A stretch of DNA of 64,000 nucleotides from Dysgonomonas mossii DSM 22836 (GTDB lineage Bacteria > Bacteroidota > Bacteroidia > Bacteroidales > Dysgonomonadaceae), in the NCBI RefSeq assembly GCF_000213575.1, contig NZ_GL892005.1:591995-655994 (forward strand). The letters run 5' to 3'. A program made the position numbers and the translations under genes. The notes beneath the pieces were generated by a model. It searched no databases and had not been told where the DNA came from. It saw nothing but the letters and a program-made list of their open reading frames with translations. Every line of letters begins with the position of its first letter. The stretch's first letter is position 1. This document shows, piece by piece, positions 41,833 to 50,781 of the stretch.

Positions 41833-44169
41833 TTATTCAATGATTATCTCGTCAACAAATACGAATGAGGGACTTCCTTTCCCTACATGCCATTCAGGGA
41901 TTGACTTGGTAACTTTTGCTGTTATTTTTACATAGCGAGCTTTCTGTGTTGGGAATTTAGCAACTAAATCTTGAACTCTGTCACTCGGGTTCTCTTTATC
42001 TACAATTGGATATTTTTCTTCGAATACTTGTTTGAAAGATTCTCCATCTTCAGAAAGAGATACAATATACTCTGTTGCTCCAAAAATCCACGATCCCGGA
42101 CTAACAAATGTTCCGGTAGCAACCTCTGACATTTCTGTAGATTCTTTCATGTCGATAGTTGCAACAAAGTCTGTATTATAAAAGCCGAGCCATTCTCCAT
42201 TCGCATGAGAGGTACCGCCTCTTTTTCCATTTACCAACGTGATTGCTCCGTTGTAAGTATAATTTTTGTGAGGGGCATTCTCCAGTTTGATGTTTTTGAA
42301 TGTGGCCTTATTGAACTCAAAAGATTCGGTGTATTCTTTACTCTGTTCTTTGTCTCTGAATGCTATAGCCTTTATTGTTGCTGTCGAACTAATCTCTATA
42401 GGGTGCTCATATTTTATACTCTTGGTCGATGGTGTACTACCATCTAATGTATAGTATATGGGAGCATTATCATAGGTGAAAAGTTTTACATTTACTACAC
42501 CTTTAGTAGCATCTTGAATAATTTCGGAACTAATGTCTACTACATGCGTTGCAAAGTTGTAATCCAACTTTTTATATAAATCCATCAATTTGCCAAGGCG
42601 AGGCAGGAAGAATTCATAGTTTTTCTTTTCCGGCATTGTCCATTGCACTTCGCTTAATGCCGCAGCTCGAGGCAATACCATATATTCTGCCTGTTTAGAG
42701 TCCACTACATACTCTGTCCATAAGTTAGCCTGAGTACCTATTATATATTTGCTTTCTTCCGCTGTAAGTTCACTAGGAACAGGTTCGAAGCTATATACTT
42801 TCTTAACAGAAACAAATCCGCCGAAAGCAAGAGGTTCTCCGGTTGTATCATCTGTCTGATAATAATCGAAATATAAATGAGATGTAGGGGTCATCACTGC
42901 TTCGTGTTTCATTTTAGCAGCAGACACGCCGCCTTCCATGCCTCTCCACGACATAACTTTAGCATTAGGGGCTAATCCTCCTTCGAGTATTTCGTCCCAA
43001 CCAATGATTTCACGTCCTTTACTATTCAAGAATTTCTCCATACGAGATATTACGTAGCTTTGTAGCATGTCTTCTTTCGTATGCTTTGCATCTCCTTTAA
43101 GTCCTAATTCTTTAATTTTAGCCTGACATTTAGGACATTCCTTCCATCGTACTTTAGGACATTCATCGCCACCTACATGTATAAGTTTAGATGGGAATAG
43201 CTCTATAAGTTCAGAATATGCATCCTCGAGGAAAGTGTATATCTCTTCATTACCTGCGCATAGCACATCGTCAAATACACCCCAAGATTCACCCACCTTA
43301 TATGGGCCTCCTGTACAACCAAGATTAGGATAAGCAGATAATGCAGCCAACATATGTCCCGGAAGATCTATTTCTGGAACGATGGTTATAAAACGTTTTT
43401 GGGCATAGGCTACTATCTCTTTTATTTGCTCCTGTGTATAATAACCACCATAAGGTTTTCCATCATACTTAGCAGAGTTTCTTCCGATAACAGTCTGAGC
43501 ACGTAGAGACCCTACCTTGGTGAGCTCGGGATATTTTTTTATCTCTATTCTCCATCCCTGATCATCAGTAAGGTGCCAGTGAAAACGATTCATGTTGTGC
43601 AGAGCTAAAATATCTATATATTTTTTTATAAACTCTACAGGAAACATATGACGACCTACGTCAAGCATCATCCCTCGGTATTCGAAACGTGGATAATCCT
43701 TTATTTCTACAGCCGGAAAGATAATTGTACTTTTTGATGCATCTTCGGGGATCGATTTTCTTAATGTTTGTACACCGTAAAATGTTCCGGCATTGTCTTT
43801 CCCGTTGATGATTATCTGTTTACTGTTTACAATAAGACTGTATGATTCAGGCTTCTCTCCCTGATAATCAGCTTTGAGTATAATCGAGTTTTCAGATACT
43901 TTTTTATCTGTTACTTTTATGCTCAAACCTGTACTCAATTTGAGGTACTCGGACAGAAATTCGGCTGTTTGCTTTTGTATCTCATCGCCTTTCGAATAAC
44001 TAATCTGAGTATTACTATTTAATGCGAAACTTTCATTTCCCGCCAAAGTTATACTTTGAGGTAATGGTATAACTTCGTAATTAGCCTTTAGTGGAATTTT
44101 GTTCTCGCATCCGGCTAATGTAGCGGTAACGAGTAAAAAATAACAAATTGTTTTAAGGGTTTTTCTCAT
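41833..44169 (-). CDS. Beta-N-acetylhexosaminidase (GH20), lipoprotein
   Basis: The product has 778 residues and lipobox TLAGC with cysteine 21. Domains in order: GH20b-like N-terminal (about 30-155), GH20 catalytic barrel (about 158-510) with FHWHLTDDQGWRIEI and the catalytic pair Asp335-Glu336 in HVGGDECPK, then a chitobiase C-terminal-like domain (APIYYTLDGSTPS), then an F5/8-type discoidin-like domain with SWIFGATEYIVSLSEDGESF. The catalytic Asp-Glu pair indicates substrate-assisted release of terminal GlcNAc/GalNAc. Its location and extra domains suggest host or fungal glycan foraging. It is monocistronic. Confidence 0.93.
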   Translation of the reverse strand: MRKTLKTICYFLLVTATLAGCENKIPLKANYEVIPLPQSITLAGNESFALNSNTQISYSKGDEIQKQTAEFLSEYLKLSTGLSIKVTDKKVSENSIILKADYQGEKPESYSLIVNSKQIIINGKDNAGTFYGVQTLRKSIPEDASKSTIIFPAVEIKDYPRFEYRGMMLDVGRHMFPVEFIKKYIDILALHNMNRFHWHLTDDQGWRIEIKKYPELTKVGSLRAQTVIGRNSAKYDGKPYGGYYTQEQIKEIVAYAQKRFITIVPEIDLPGHMLAALSAYPNLGCTGGPYKVGESWGVFDDVLCAGNEEIYTFLEDAYSELIELFPSKLIHVGGDECPKVRWKECPKCQAKIKELGLKGDAKHTKEDMLQSYVISRMEKFLNSKGREIIGWDEILEGGLAPNAKVMSWRGMEGGVSAAKMKHEAVMTPTSHLYFDYYQTDDTTGEPLAFGGFVSVKKVYSFEPVPSELTAEESKYIIGTQANLWTEYVVDSKQAEYMVLPRAAALSEVQWTMPEKKNYEFFLPRLGKLMDLYKKLDYNFATHVVDISSEIIQDATKGVVNVKLFTYDNAPIYYTLDGSTPSTKSIKYEHPIEISSTATIKAIAFRDKEQSKEYTESFEFNKATFKNIKLENAPHKNYTYNGAITLVNGKRGGTSHANGEWLGFYNTDFVATIDMKESTEMSEVATGTFVSPGSWIFGATEYIVSLSEDGESFKQVFEEKYPIVDKENPSDRVQDLVAKFPTQKARYVKITAKVTKSIPEWHVGKGSPSFVFVDEIIIE

Positions 44170-44260
44170 GAACTTTTTTGATTTTAGATTTGAACTTATA
44201 AAGATACAACAAAATAGAAAACTAAATAAAAATATTTTTTAAGTAAAGAGAAATATCTAT

Positions 44261-44274
44261 GTAACAGATGTTAC
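44261..44274. promoter_or_regulatory. Crp/Fnr-type palindrome in the YecH-like gene promoter
   Basis: GTAACAGATGTTAC is a 6-2-6 perfect inverted repeat. It ends 1 bp before the -33 box, and its centre lies about 41-44 bp upstream of the expected start. That is the classical class II activator position of Crp/Fnr regulators. Which regulator binds is unknown. Confidence 0.5.
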
Positions 44275-44275
44275 G

Positions 44276-44305
44276 TTTGTTCTGGGCGTTTATCCCTTAT
44301 CTTTG
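44276..44305 (+). promoter_or_regulatory. Promoter of the YecH-like gene
   Basis: A -33 TTTG (44276-44279) and an exact -7 TATCTTTG (44298-44305) are separated by 18 bp, close to the 19-21 bp norm. The ATG at 44332 is 26 bp downstream. Confidence 0.7.
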
Positions 44306-44331
44306 TGTGGAAAACTAAGAATAAGATAATT

Positions 44332-44568
44332 ATGGAACAATTGCATGCTCATGAAGTACTTCATATGATGGAAGGAAATAACTACACAGAGTCTTCTTTA
44401 AAGGAGGCTATTATTGAACAATTTGGTAAAGATCAAAAGTTTTATGCTTGTTCAGCAGAAGATATGGATATTGATGAATTAATAGTATTCCTTAAGAATA
44501 AAGGAAAATTCATGCCTTCAACTGATAATGGATTTACTGTAGATGTAAGTAAAGTTTGTAGTCATTAG
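44332..44568 (+). CDS. YecH family (DUF2492) small metal-binding protein
   Basis: The 78-residue protein starts at the ATG 44332 (MEQLHAHEVLHMMEGN). It has the YecH pattern HAHEVLHMM near the N-terminus, ...EQFGKDQKFYACSAEDMDIDEL in the middle, and a GKFMPS...VDVSKVCSH tail. The paired histidines and cysteines (HAH, AC, CSH) suggest a small metal-binding protein; E. coli YecH has no settled role. It is a single gene and ends in a terminator shared with the convergent glycosyltransferase. Confidence 0.8.
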   Translation: MEQLHAHEVLHMMEGNNYTESSLKEAIIEQFGKDQKFYACSAEDMDIDELIVFLKNKGKFMPSTDNGFTVDVSKVCSH

Positions 44569-44604
44569 TAATAACTAAAGGATAGAACATATTCAATAGA
44601 AAAG

Positions 44605-44652
44605 AAAAGTGACAAAAAAACGGTGCTGTTACCGTCGTTTTTTGTCACTTTT
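44605..44652. terminator. Bidirectional terminator with two-part stem
   Basis: AAAAGTGACAAAAAA (44605-44619) pairs with TTTTTTGTCACTTTT (44638-44652). An inner stem of ACGGT with ACCGT closes a 6-nt loop. The hairpin overlaps the last codons of the glycosyltransferase. Confidence 0.85.
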
Positions 44653-45433
44653 TATTAGGGTTTATCAGACGAGTTTTTACTTCAGGATATGCATCCATGA
44701 TATTTTTCATATTCTTGTCATTGAGTTTTTTCCCTTGTGTGTTGTCATACATCAAAGCCTCAGTCTGAGACTCTTCTATGACTGTTATTCTCTCGGAGCT
44801 TCCTGCAGGAGCTGTTTTTGTACCATTAAGAATTGCCATTGCACAAAACCAGAGGTCATCAGTTGTTGGGCAAAGATTCATAAATATATCATCGCGAAAA
44901 ACGTCAGGATGTAAAGAATGCGGCGGAAATAAAGTGCCACCACCTGTTGTCGCTAGATTCCTAAATTTGGGTTTGCCTCCGTATAAAAATAATCGCCATT
45001 TTTTACATCGCTTCCATGTTTTATATTCTCCAACATCCCCATCTTTAGTGGTTATTAACCGAATGCGGCATCCGCAAATAGCATCTGGGTACTTATGGTG
45101 TTTTTTTATCAATCTTTCAATTATATTGGGCGGATACAAAATGTCATCATCGAATGTAACAATATTATCATCCGGAAACTCTTTTAATGCCGGAATCAAT
45201 TTTTTAAATGATTTTATATCGCTTGCCCACCACCGGACTTCAAATATTCCATTTTTTGCCAAATCAGTTAATGTTTGTGGCAATTTACGATCGGGAAACT
45301 GTTCATCGGCCAGATACAAAATAACTTTATCCAGTGGTACCGATTGATTTAAAATAGTTTCAATTACACGGTGAACAGTCGTTATCCTAGCCGGGTAAGA
45401 TGTTAGTGATCCTATTATTTTTTTATTTCCCAT
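44645..45433 (-). CDS. Glycosyltransferase (family-2-like)
   Basis: The product has 262 residues. It starts MGNKKIIGSLTSYPARITTV, and shows VILYLADEQFPD, a DxD-type motif in NIVTFDDDILYPP (donor and metal site) and TTGGGTLFPPHSL. This is an A-type fold glycosyltransferase of the kind that adds sugars to cell-surface glycans. Sugar and acceptor are unknown. It overlaps the PIG-L gene upstream by 11 bp, which indicates a two-gene operon. The start at 45433 is supported by this overlap. Confidence 0.82.
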   Translation of the reverse strand: MGNKKIIGSLTSYPARITTVHRVIETILNQSVPLDKVILYLADEQFPDRKLPQTLTDLAKNGIFEVRWWASDIKSFKKLIPALKEFPDDNIVTFDDDILYPPNIIERLIKKHHKYPDAICGCRIRLITTKDGDVGEYKTWKRCKKWRLFLYGGKPKFRNLATTGGGTLFPPHSLHPDVFRDDIFMNLCPTTDDLWFCAMAILNGTKTAPAGSSERITVIEESQTEALMYDNTQGKKLNDKNMKNIMDAYPEVKTRLINPNKK

Positions 45434-46118
45434 CTATAAAAGTAATATCGTTAAACCGTTCATAAGGCTTGCCTGCATGTATACGTTCTTTCATATAATA
45501 GTGGGCCGTTCTCTCTTTCCAATTTCTGCGAAATAGTTTTCGTAGGGTTTTCTTATACATCAACATTGCATCTAATTTTTCAGAAATTTCATTCTTTGTT
45601 AAATACACGTATGCATAATCGGCTGTCAATGGCGATTCTGTCTGTTCAATATCATAATAGAATTCTTCGTAGAAATAAACACGTCTATCCAGATCTTGAA
45701 CTGCGATATTCACGATGCGGTGATCTATATGATTACCCAGTCCTGCCGGAGCAATCAATATATCATCAGACTTTGTATTCATCAGAATATAATCTCGGAT
45801 TTTTTCAATTAAATCATACTCTGTAACTTCTACTGTGAACAACTTTTTCTTCGCCTGCTTCATCTGTTTTCTCATTCCCTTTCTGTATACAACATCCAGA
45901 AACGGGGCATTCTTTACACTGCATTTTAATGCCTTGGCTGCTCTCTTATTTTCTGAATGTCTATGTAATACATAGTATGCATATTTGGGATGATACCATG
46001 GTATCGCTGTCATAATGGTCATTATGCAACATTCTTCTCCTGATTCAACGAGTCTGTTTATAACACCTCCGGCCGACCCTATGGCATCGTCAAAATGTGG
46101 AGATATAAATACATACAT
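45423..46118 (-). CDS. PIG-L family deacetylase
   Basis: The product has 231 residues. The PIG-L motif FISPHFDDAIGSAGG (His8, Asp10, Asp11) and the later GLGNHIDHR supply the metal ligands of a LmbE/PIG-L N-acetyl-glucosaminyl deacetylase. It probably removes an acetyl group from an N-acetylated sugar conjugate. It is translationally coupled (11-bp overlap) to a glycosyltransferase, so both may act on the same surface or small-molecule glycan. Confidence 0.85.
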   Translation of the reverse strand: MYVFISPHFDDAIGSAGGVINRLVESGEECCIMTIMTAIPWYHPKYAYYVLHRHSENKRAAKALKCSVKNAPFLDVVYRKGMRKQMKQAKKKLFTVEVTEYDLIEKIRDYILMNTKSDDILIAPAGLGNHIDHRIVNIAVQDLDRRVYFYEEFYYDIEQTESPLTADYAYVYLTKNEISEKLDAMLMYKKTLRKLFRRNWKERTAHYYMKERIHAGKPYERFNDITFIDGK

Positions 46119-46291
46119 CTATCTATTTCGATTTATGATTAATACTTTCAATATTTATTTACTGTGACAAAACAAAGTTAGTAGATATATTCTTTCAACC
46201 TTATAATATTTATATAGATTAATTTGAAGGGTACGAAAAATACATATACTTCTGTTGGTGATAAGCTGATTATTGTTCGCTGAAAAAGCAT

Positions 46292-46299
46292 TACCTTTG
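46292..46299 (+). promoter_or_regulatory. -7 promoter box of the uvrD/pcrA-like gene
   Basis: TACCTTTG is an exact match to TAnnTTTG, 21 bp before the ATG at 46321. A TTG 16 bp upstream is a weak -33 box. Confidence 0.45.
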
Positions 46300-46320
46300 T
46301 TATCCTATCTCAAATTTTTT

Positions 46321-48669
46321 ATGGATAATTTACTCGATCAATTAAATAAGCAACAACGCGAAGCTGTAGAATATAATAGCGGACCTTCTCTAATTATTGC
46401 CGGAGCAGGATCGGGCAAGACTCGTGTGTTGACATACAAAATAGCCTATCTGATGCAGCAAGGCTACCATCCTCAAAGTATATTGGCACTAACATTTACC
46501 AATAAGGCTGCACGTGAAATGAAAGAACGTATAGCGCAGCTTATTGGCTGGCAATATGCCCGCTACTTATGGATGGGTACGTTTCACTCTGTTTTTTCAC
46601 GAATCTTACGTACCGAGGCAGAAAGAATAGGATTTACAGCTAACTTCACTATTTACGATTCTGCCGATTCACGTAATCTTATAAAAAACATAATAAAACA
46701 ATTTGAACTCGACGATAAAGTATACAAGCCGGCACGTGTGCAATCGATCATATCGAATGCAAAAAATGCTCTGATATCTTCACAGATGTATGCTCAGAAT
46801 AAAGAGCTTATAGAGTACGATCAGCGAGCAAAGATGGCGATGATAAAAGATATATATAGGGAGTATAACAATCGGTTGAAAGCATCGAATACAATGGACT
46901 TTGATGACCTGTTGTTTTATACCAACCGCTTGTTTCGAGACCACCCGGATGTGTTAGCTGCCTATCAGGAGCGTTATCAGTTTATACTAGTAGATGAGTA
47001 TCAGGATACAAATTTTGCTCAGTATCTTGTTGTGAAGCAGCTTGCTGATGCTCATCATCGAGTGTGTGTAGTAGGGGATGATGCTCAAAGTATATATTCG
47101 TTTCGCGGAGCCAATATTGAAAATATATTGAAGTTTAAAGAGGTATATCCGGAAGCCAAGCTATTTAAACTGGAGCAAAACTATCGTTCTACCCAGAATA
47201 TTGTAAATGCAGCAAATAGCCTCATAAAACAAAATAAAGATCAAATAAAAAAAACAATATATTCCGAAAATGAAGAAGGAGACCGACTCGAGGTTACGAG
47301 TGCTTACTCAGATTTTGAGGAAGGAGTGATTGTTTCTAATAAGATATGGGATTTGCGCCGTGATAAGAATGCTCCATACAGTGAGTTTGTAATTTTGTAT
47401 CGCACGAATGCTCAGTCTCGTATTTTTGAAGAAGCGTTGAGAAAGAAGAATATACCTTATCGTATTTATGGCGGATTATCTTTCTATCAGCGTAAAGAAA
47501 TAAAAGATGTAATAGGATATTTTCGTATGGTGGTAAATCCGTACGATGAGGAAGCTTTTCGACGTATCGTCAATTTCCCTACCCGGGGTATAGGCAATAC
47601 AACCTTAAATAAGATAGCTGATGCAGCACGCCTGCATAATGTAAGCTTATGGGAGGTAATCAGTAATCCTTTGGGCTTTAACTTGGATGTTAATGCCGGT
47701 ACTGCAAAGAAACTGGCAGGATTCAAGGAACTGATAGAAAGTTTTATTGCCCAATTGCAAGAACTCTCTGCTTACGAACTGGCTACCCGTATTGTGAAAG
47801 AAAGTGGTATTGCTTCTGATGCATATCAAGATCAGACTCCCGAAGGTATGAGTCGTCAGGAGAACTTACAGGAATTGCTCGGAGGTATTCATGAGTACTG
47901 TGAAAGCCGTCAGGAAGAAGGTTTGGGTGGAATCGGATTAATGGACTTTCTTTCCGAGGTATCTCTTCTCAGTGATCAAGATACCGACAAGGAAGCTGAT
48001 AAAGAGAAAGTGACCATGATGACAATCCATGCAGCTAAAGGATTGGAGTTTAATAATGTCTTTGTGGTGGGGCTCGAAGAAGATCTTTTTCCTTCGGCTA
48101 TGGCAAAGGATGAATTCAGAGGACTTGAAGAAGAACGACGTTTGTTCTATGTCGCAATAACACGAGCGAAGGAGTTTTGTATGATAACTTATGCGAAAAG
48201 CCGATTTCGTAACGGTCAGATTAATGCATGTAATCCAAGTCGTTTCTTAAGAGACATCGATACGGATTATCTGAATGTAAATGCCGGAGTACTCGGATCG
48301 GGAGGCTTTGGTGTTCTCAATCGTCCTGAGACATATACCAAAGAGCTGTTTGACTACTCATCCAATACTCGTACTATTCATCTGGAACGACCTGTCCAAA
48401 GAGAATCAACTCCACTATCGCAACCGAAAACTGAAACCTTTGGTCAACCTAAATTTGTAAATGCAAGAATAGCTACGCCTAAAGCGTCGGCAGGAAGTAA
48501 TGCAGGAGAGGTCGGTGTAGGGGCTATTATCAAACATGAACGTTTTGGCATCGGAAAAGTGACCGCAGTAACAGGTGATGTAGATAGTCGTAAGGCAACC
48601 GTAGAGTTTGAAAATTCAGGAGTAAAACAATTGTTATTAAAGTTTGCCCGAATTGAAATAATCGGATAA
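46321..48669 (+). CDS. UvrD/PcrA-type ATP-dependent DNA helicase
   Basis: The product has 782 residues from the ATG at 46321; the in-frame extension to 46273 overlaps the promoter. It has the SF1 motifs LNKQQREAVEY (Q motif), AGAGSGKTRVL (28-36), LTFTNKAAREMKERI, DEYQDTNFAQY, VVGDDAQSIYSFRGA, LEQNYRST, MTIHAAKGLEFNNVFVVGLEE and LFYVAITRAKE. The C-terminal VGAIIKHERFGIGKVTAVTG is the PcrA-type RNA-polymerase-interacting Tudor-like tail. It acts in repair and replication restart. It is a single gene with its own terminator. Confidence 0.95.
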   Translation: MDNLLDQLNKQQREAVEYNSGPSLIIAGAGSGKTRVLTYKIAYLMQQGYHPQSILALTFTNKAAREMKERIAQLIGWQYARYLWMGTFHSVFSRILRTEAERIGFTANFTIYDSADSRNLIKNIIKQFELDDKVYKPARVQSIISNAKNALISSQMYAQNKELIEYDQRAKMAMIKDIYREYNNRLKASNTMDFDDLLFYTNRLFRDHPDVLAAYQERYQFILVDEYQDTNFAQYLVVKQLADAHHRVCVVGDDAQSIYSFRGANIENILKFKEVYPEAKLFKLEQNYRSTQNIVNAANSLIKQNKDQIKKTIYSENEEGDRLEVTSAYSDFEEGVIVSNKIWDLRRDKNAPYSEFVILYRTNAQSRIFEEALRKKNIPYRIYGGLSFYQRKEIKDVIGYFRMVVNPYDEEAFRRIVNFPTRGIGNTTLNKIADAARLHNVSLWEVISNPLGFNLDVNAGTAKKLAGFKELIESFIAQLQELSAYELATRIVKESGIASDAYQDQTPEGMSRQENLQELLGGIHEYCESRQEEGLGGIGLMDFLSEVSLLSDQDTDKEADKEKVTMMTIHAAKGLEFNNVFVVGLEEDLFPSAMAKDEFRGLEEERRLFYVAITRAKEFCMITYAKSRFRNGQINACNPSRFLRDIDTDYLNVNAGVLGSGGFGVLNRPETYTKELFDYSSNTRTIHLERPVQRESTPLSQPKTETFGQPKFVNARIATPKASAGSNAGEVGVGAIIKHERFGIGKVTAVTGDVDSRKATVEFENSGVKQLLLKFARIEIIG

Positions 48670-48673
48670 AAGA

Positions 48674-48709
48674 AAAAGACAGATGCTCAAAAGCATCTGT
48701 CTTTTATAT
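48674..48709. terminator. Bidirectional terminator between helicase and FKBP genes
   Basis: A 14-bp perfect stem pairs AAAAGACAGATGCT (48674-48687) with AGCATCTGTCTTTT (48692-48705) around a 4-nt loop. Confidence 0.93.
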
Positions 48710-48733
48710 ATATTATATAATGTCAATTAATTA

Positions 48734-49342
48734 TTAGTGACATCCACATCCTGAACCGCATCCGCCAGCTGTTTCTTTTTCGCTGCCGCATCCGCAAGAA
48801 TCTTCTTCTCCGTCGCCACAACCACATCCTGAACCGCATCCGCATCCACCACCTTGAGGTGCAAACAATGCTGCAATTTCTTCAGGTGTAGATTCTCTTA
48901 CAGTTAGTACTTTTCCTGAGAAATTTAATGTCTCTCCTGCTAACGGGTGATTGAAGTCCATTTTTATAACATCTTCTTTTACTTCCACAACAGAACCATT
49001 CAAACGATTTCCGTTTGTATCCATCATTGGAACTGTATTTCCTTCAAAGATTACTTCTTCATTCAATACACCATCTTGTTCGAATATATTTCGTGGGAGA
49101 TCAACCACATGATCATCATCGTATTCGCCATATGCTTCTTCCGGTGTGAGTGTAAAATCGAAAGAATCTCCTTCAGCTAATCCATCGATGTTCTTCTCAA
49201 AAGCCTGAAGCATAGAGTCTGTACCAAAGATAAATTCAAGAGGAGTCTCAGCTGTAGCCTTTTCCATTAGTTCACGTTCCTCACCTTCACCAACTGTCAG
49301 GTCATAAGATAGAGCAACAAACTTATTAGTTGAAATTTTCAT
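48734..49342 (-). CDS. SlyD-like FKBP peptidyl-prolyl isomerase with Cys-rich tail
   Basis: The product has 202 residues from the ATG at 49342, preferred to the in-frame upstream start at 49378. The FKBP fold is split by an IF domain as in SlyD: FVALSYDLTVGEGEERELME, FIFGTDSMLQAFEKNIDGL, TLTPEEAYGEYDDDHV and the return strand VIKMDFNHPLAGETLNFSG. The last about 40 residues are GGGCGCGSGCGCG...SCGCG...GGCGSGCGCH, with nine cysteines and a terminal histidine, a tail like that of SlyD, which binds nickel and other metals. It is a chaperone/isomerase with a possible metal-store role. Confidence 0.9.
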   Translation of the reverse strand: MKISTNKFVALSYDLTVGEGEERELMEKATAETPLEFIFGTDSMLQAFEKNIDGLAEGDSFDFTLTPEEAYGEYDDDHVVDLPRNIFEQDGVLNEEVIFEGNTVPMMDTNGNRLNGSVVEVKEDVIKMDFNHPLAGETLNFSGKVLTVRESTPEEIAALFAPQGGGCGCGSGCGCGDGEEDSCGCGSEKETAGGCGSGCGCH

Positions 49343-49447
49343 TTTATTTATTAATTGTTTATATGGATTAATAACCAAGTCCTAAGACCTATTTTACTTT
49401 ATTCTAGTATGACAATAATCGTGCCCAAAATTGTAATAGAAACAATT

Positions 49448-50632
49448 CTAGTCATGTATTTGTTTTGCGTATACTGCCTTTTTAAGATTATCCAACGCTT
49501 TTTGTATGTTGGCTAAAGGTGTACCCACATTTAAGCGCATGTATCCTTCTCCCCCTTTACCAAACATCTCTCCATCGTTCAGTGCCAATTTGGCATCGTC
49601 TACAAATAGAGAAACTAAAGCCTTCTGTGAAAGATTTAGTTCTCTACAGTCTAGCCATACAAGAAATGATGCTTCAGGAGTCATTGCTTTTATTTGAGGA
49701 ATATTGGCTTTTAGGTATTCGTCTACAAACTTGATATTATTCCACATATACTCTTTAGCTTGTGCCAACCATTCGTCGCAATGCTCGTATGCGGTTTGTG
49801 CTGCCAAATAAGCAAATATATGACCTTCGTCAAGCTCGCTGCTTTCTAAATATTTGTTGAATTTTTTTCTGAGTTCGTCATTCGGAATAATTGAATATGA
49901 ACTTACAATACCCGCTATATTAAATGTTTTGCTGGGAGCCATGAATGTAATGCTGTTTTGCGCAGCTTTCTCTGACACACTGGCAAATGGAATATGCTTG
50001 TGTGGAGCAAATGCCAAATCTGAATGAATCTCATCTGATATAACCAATATTTTGTGCTCGTAGCATATTTCAGCTATATCAATTAATTCCTGACGTGTCC
50101 AGACTCTTCCTCCCGGATTGTGAGGGTTGCAAAGTATCAGTACTTTACTAGCCGGATTGATTATATTCTTCAATCCTTCCAAATCCATTTTGTATTGTCC
50201 GGCTTCCAATGTTAGTGGATTATCTACAACAATACGATGGTGCAAAGTCGGGATTATACGAAAAGGGTGATATACGGGCGGTTGTATTATTATTTGATGA
50301 TCTTTGGACGTAAAGCAATCTAAAACGAAGGCTATTCCTTTTACTATTCCGGGAATAAATGTAATCCATTCTTGTTGGATTTGCCAGTTATGATGGCGGT
50401 TAACCCAATTTATGATAGAATTATAATATTCTTGAGATGCACAAGTATAACCAAAAATGCCGTGGTGAGCTCGTTCGATGATGGCTTCCGTTATTGCCGG
50501 TGGGGACTTGAAGTCCATATCTGCAACCCATAAGGGGATGAGGTCGGCATTACCATAACGTGCCGCAAGAGCATCTGTTTTTAATGCATTGGTCCCCTTG
50601 CGATTGATAATTTCATCGAAATTATATTTCAT
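49448..50632 (-). CDS. PatB/MalY family PLP-dependent lyase (cystathionine beta-lyase-like)
   Basis: The 394-residue fold-type I PLP enzyme shows PLWVADMDFKSPPAI, GIFGYTCASQEYYNSI, the Asn/His region LCNPHNPGGRVW, ISDEIHSDLAF and the PLP lysine in APSKTFNIAG (Lys235). These are PatB/MalY signatures: C-S lyase or cystathionine beta-lyase activity rather than a plain aminotransferase. MalY members can also act as regulators, but no mal genes are present. It is a single gene. Confidence 0.88.
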   Translation of the reverse strand: MKYNFDEIINRKGTNALKTDALAARYGNADLIPLWVADMDFKSPPAITEAIIERAHHGIFGYTCASQEYYNSIINWVNRHHNWQIQQEWITFIPGIVKGIAFVLDCFTSKDHQIIIQPPVYHPFRIIPTLHHRIVVDNPLTLEAGQYKMDLEGLKNIINPASKVLILCNPHNPGGRVWTRQELIDIAEICYEHKILVISDEIHSDLAFAPHKHIPFASVSEKAAQNSITFMAPSKTFNIAGIVSSYSIIPNDELRKKFNKYLESSELDEGHIFAYLAAQTAYEHCDEWLAQAKEYMWNNIKFVDEYLKANIPQIKAMTPEASFLVWLDCRELNLSQKALVSLFVDDAKLALNDGEMFGKGGEGYMRLNVGTPLANIQKALDNLKKAVYAKQIHD

Positions 50633-50659
50633 TTTGAGTTAAATTAAAAATAACGAGTA

Positions 50660-50667
50660 CAAAAGTA
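50660..50667 (-). promoter_or_regulatory. -7 promoter box of the PatB/MalY-like gene
   Basis: On the minus strand TACTTTTG matches TAnnTTTG exactly, 27 bp before the ATG at 50632. Confidence 0.4.
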
Positions 50668-50703
50668 TGAAAAATAAGGGCAATATATTCCTTTTATGTA
50701 TTA

Positions 50704-50734
50704 AAAAGCCGTAATCAGAAGGACTACGGCTTTT
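50704..50734. terminator. Terminator after ahpC
   Basis: A 10-bp stem pairs AAAAGCCGTA (50704-50713) with TACGGCTTTT (50725-50734). It works leftward for ahpC. Confidence 0.85.
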
Positions 50735-50781
50735 ATGAACTAAATTAACTTAAACTTATATCCGTTATAAACAAGACAGAA

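Noticed and set aside
44778-45347. Rightward frame of 189 codons opposite the glycosyltransferase
   Set aside because: It is antisense to a gene with a clear DxD motif; its length follows from the low stop-codon frequency there.
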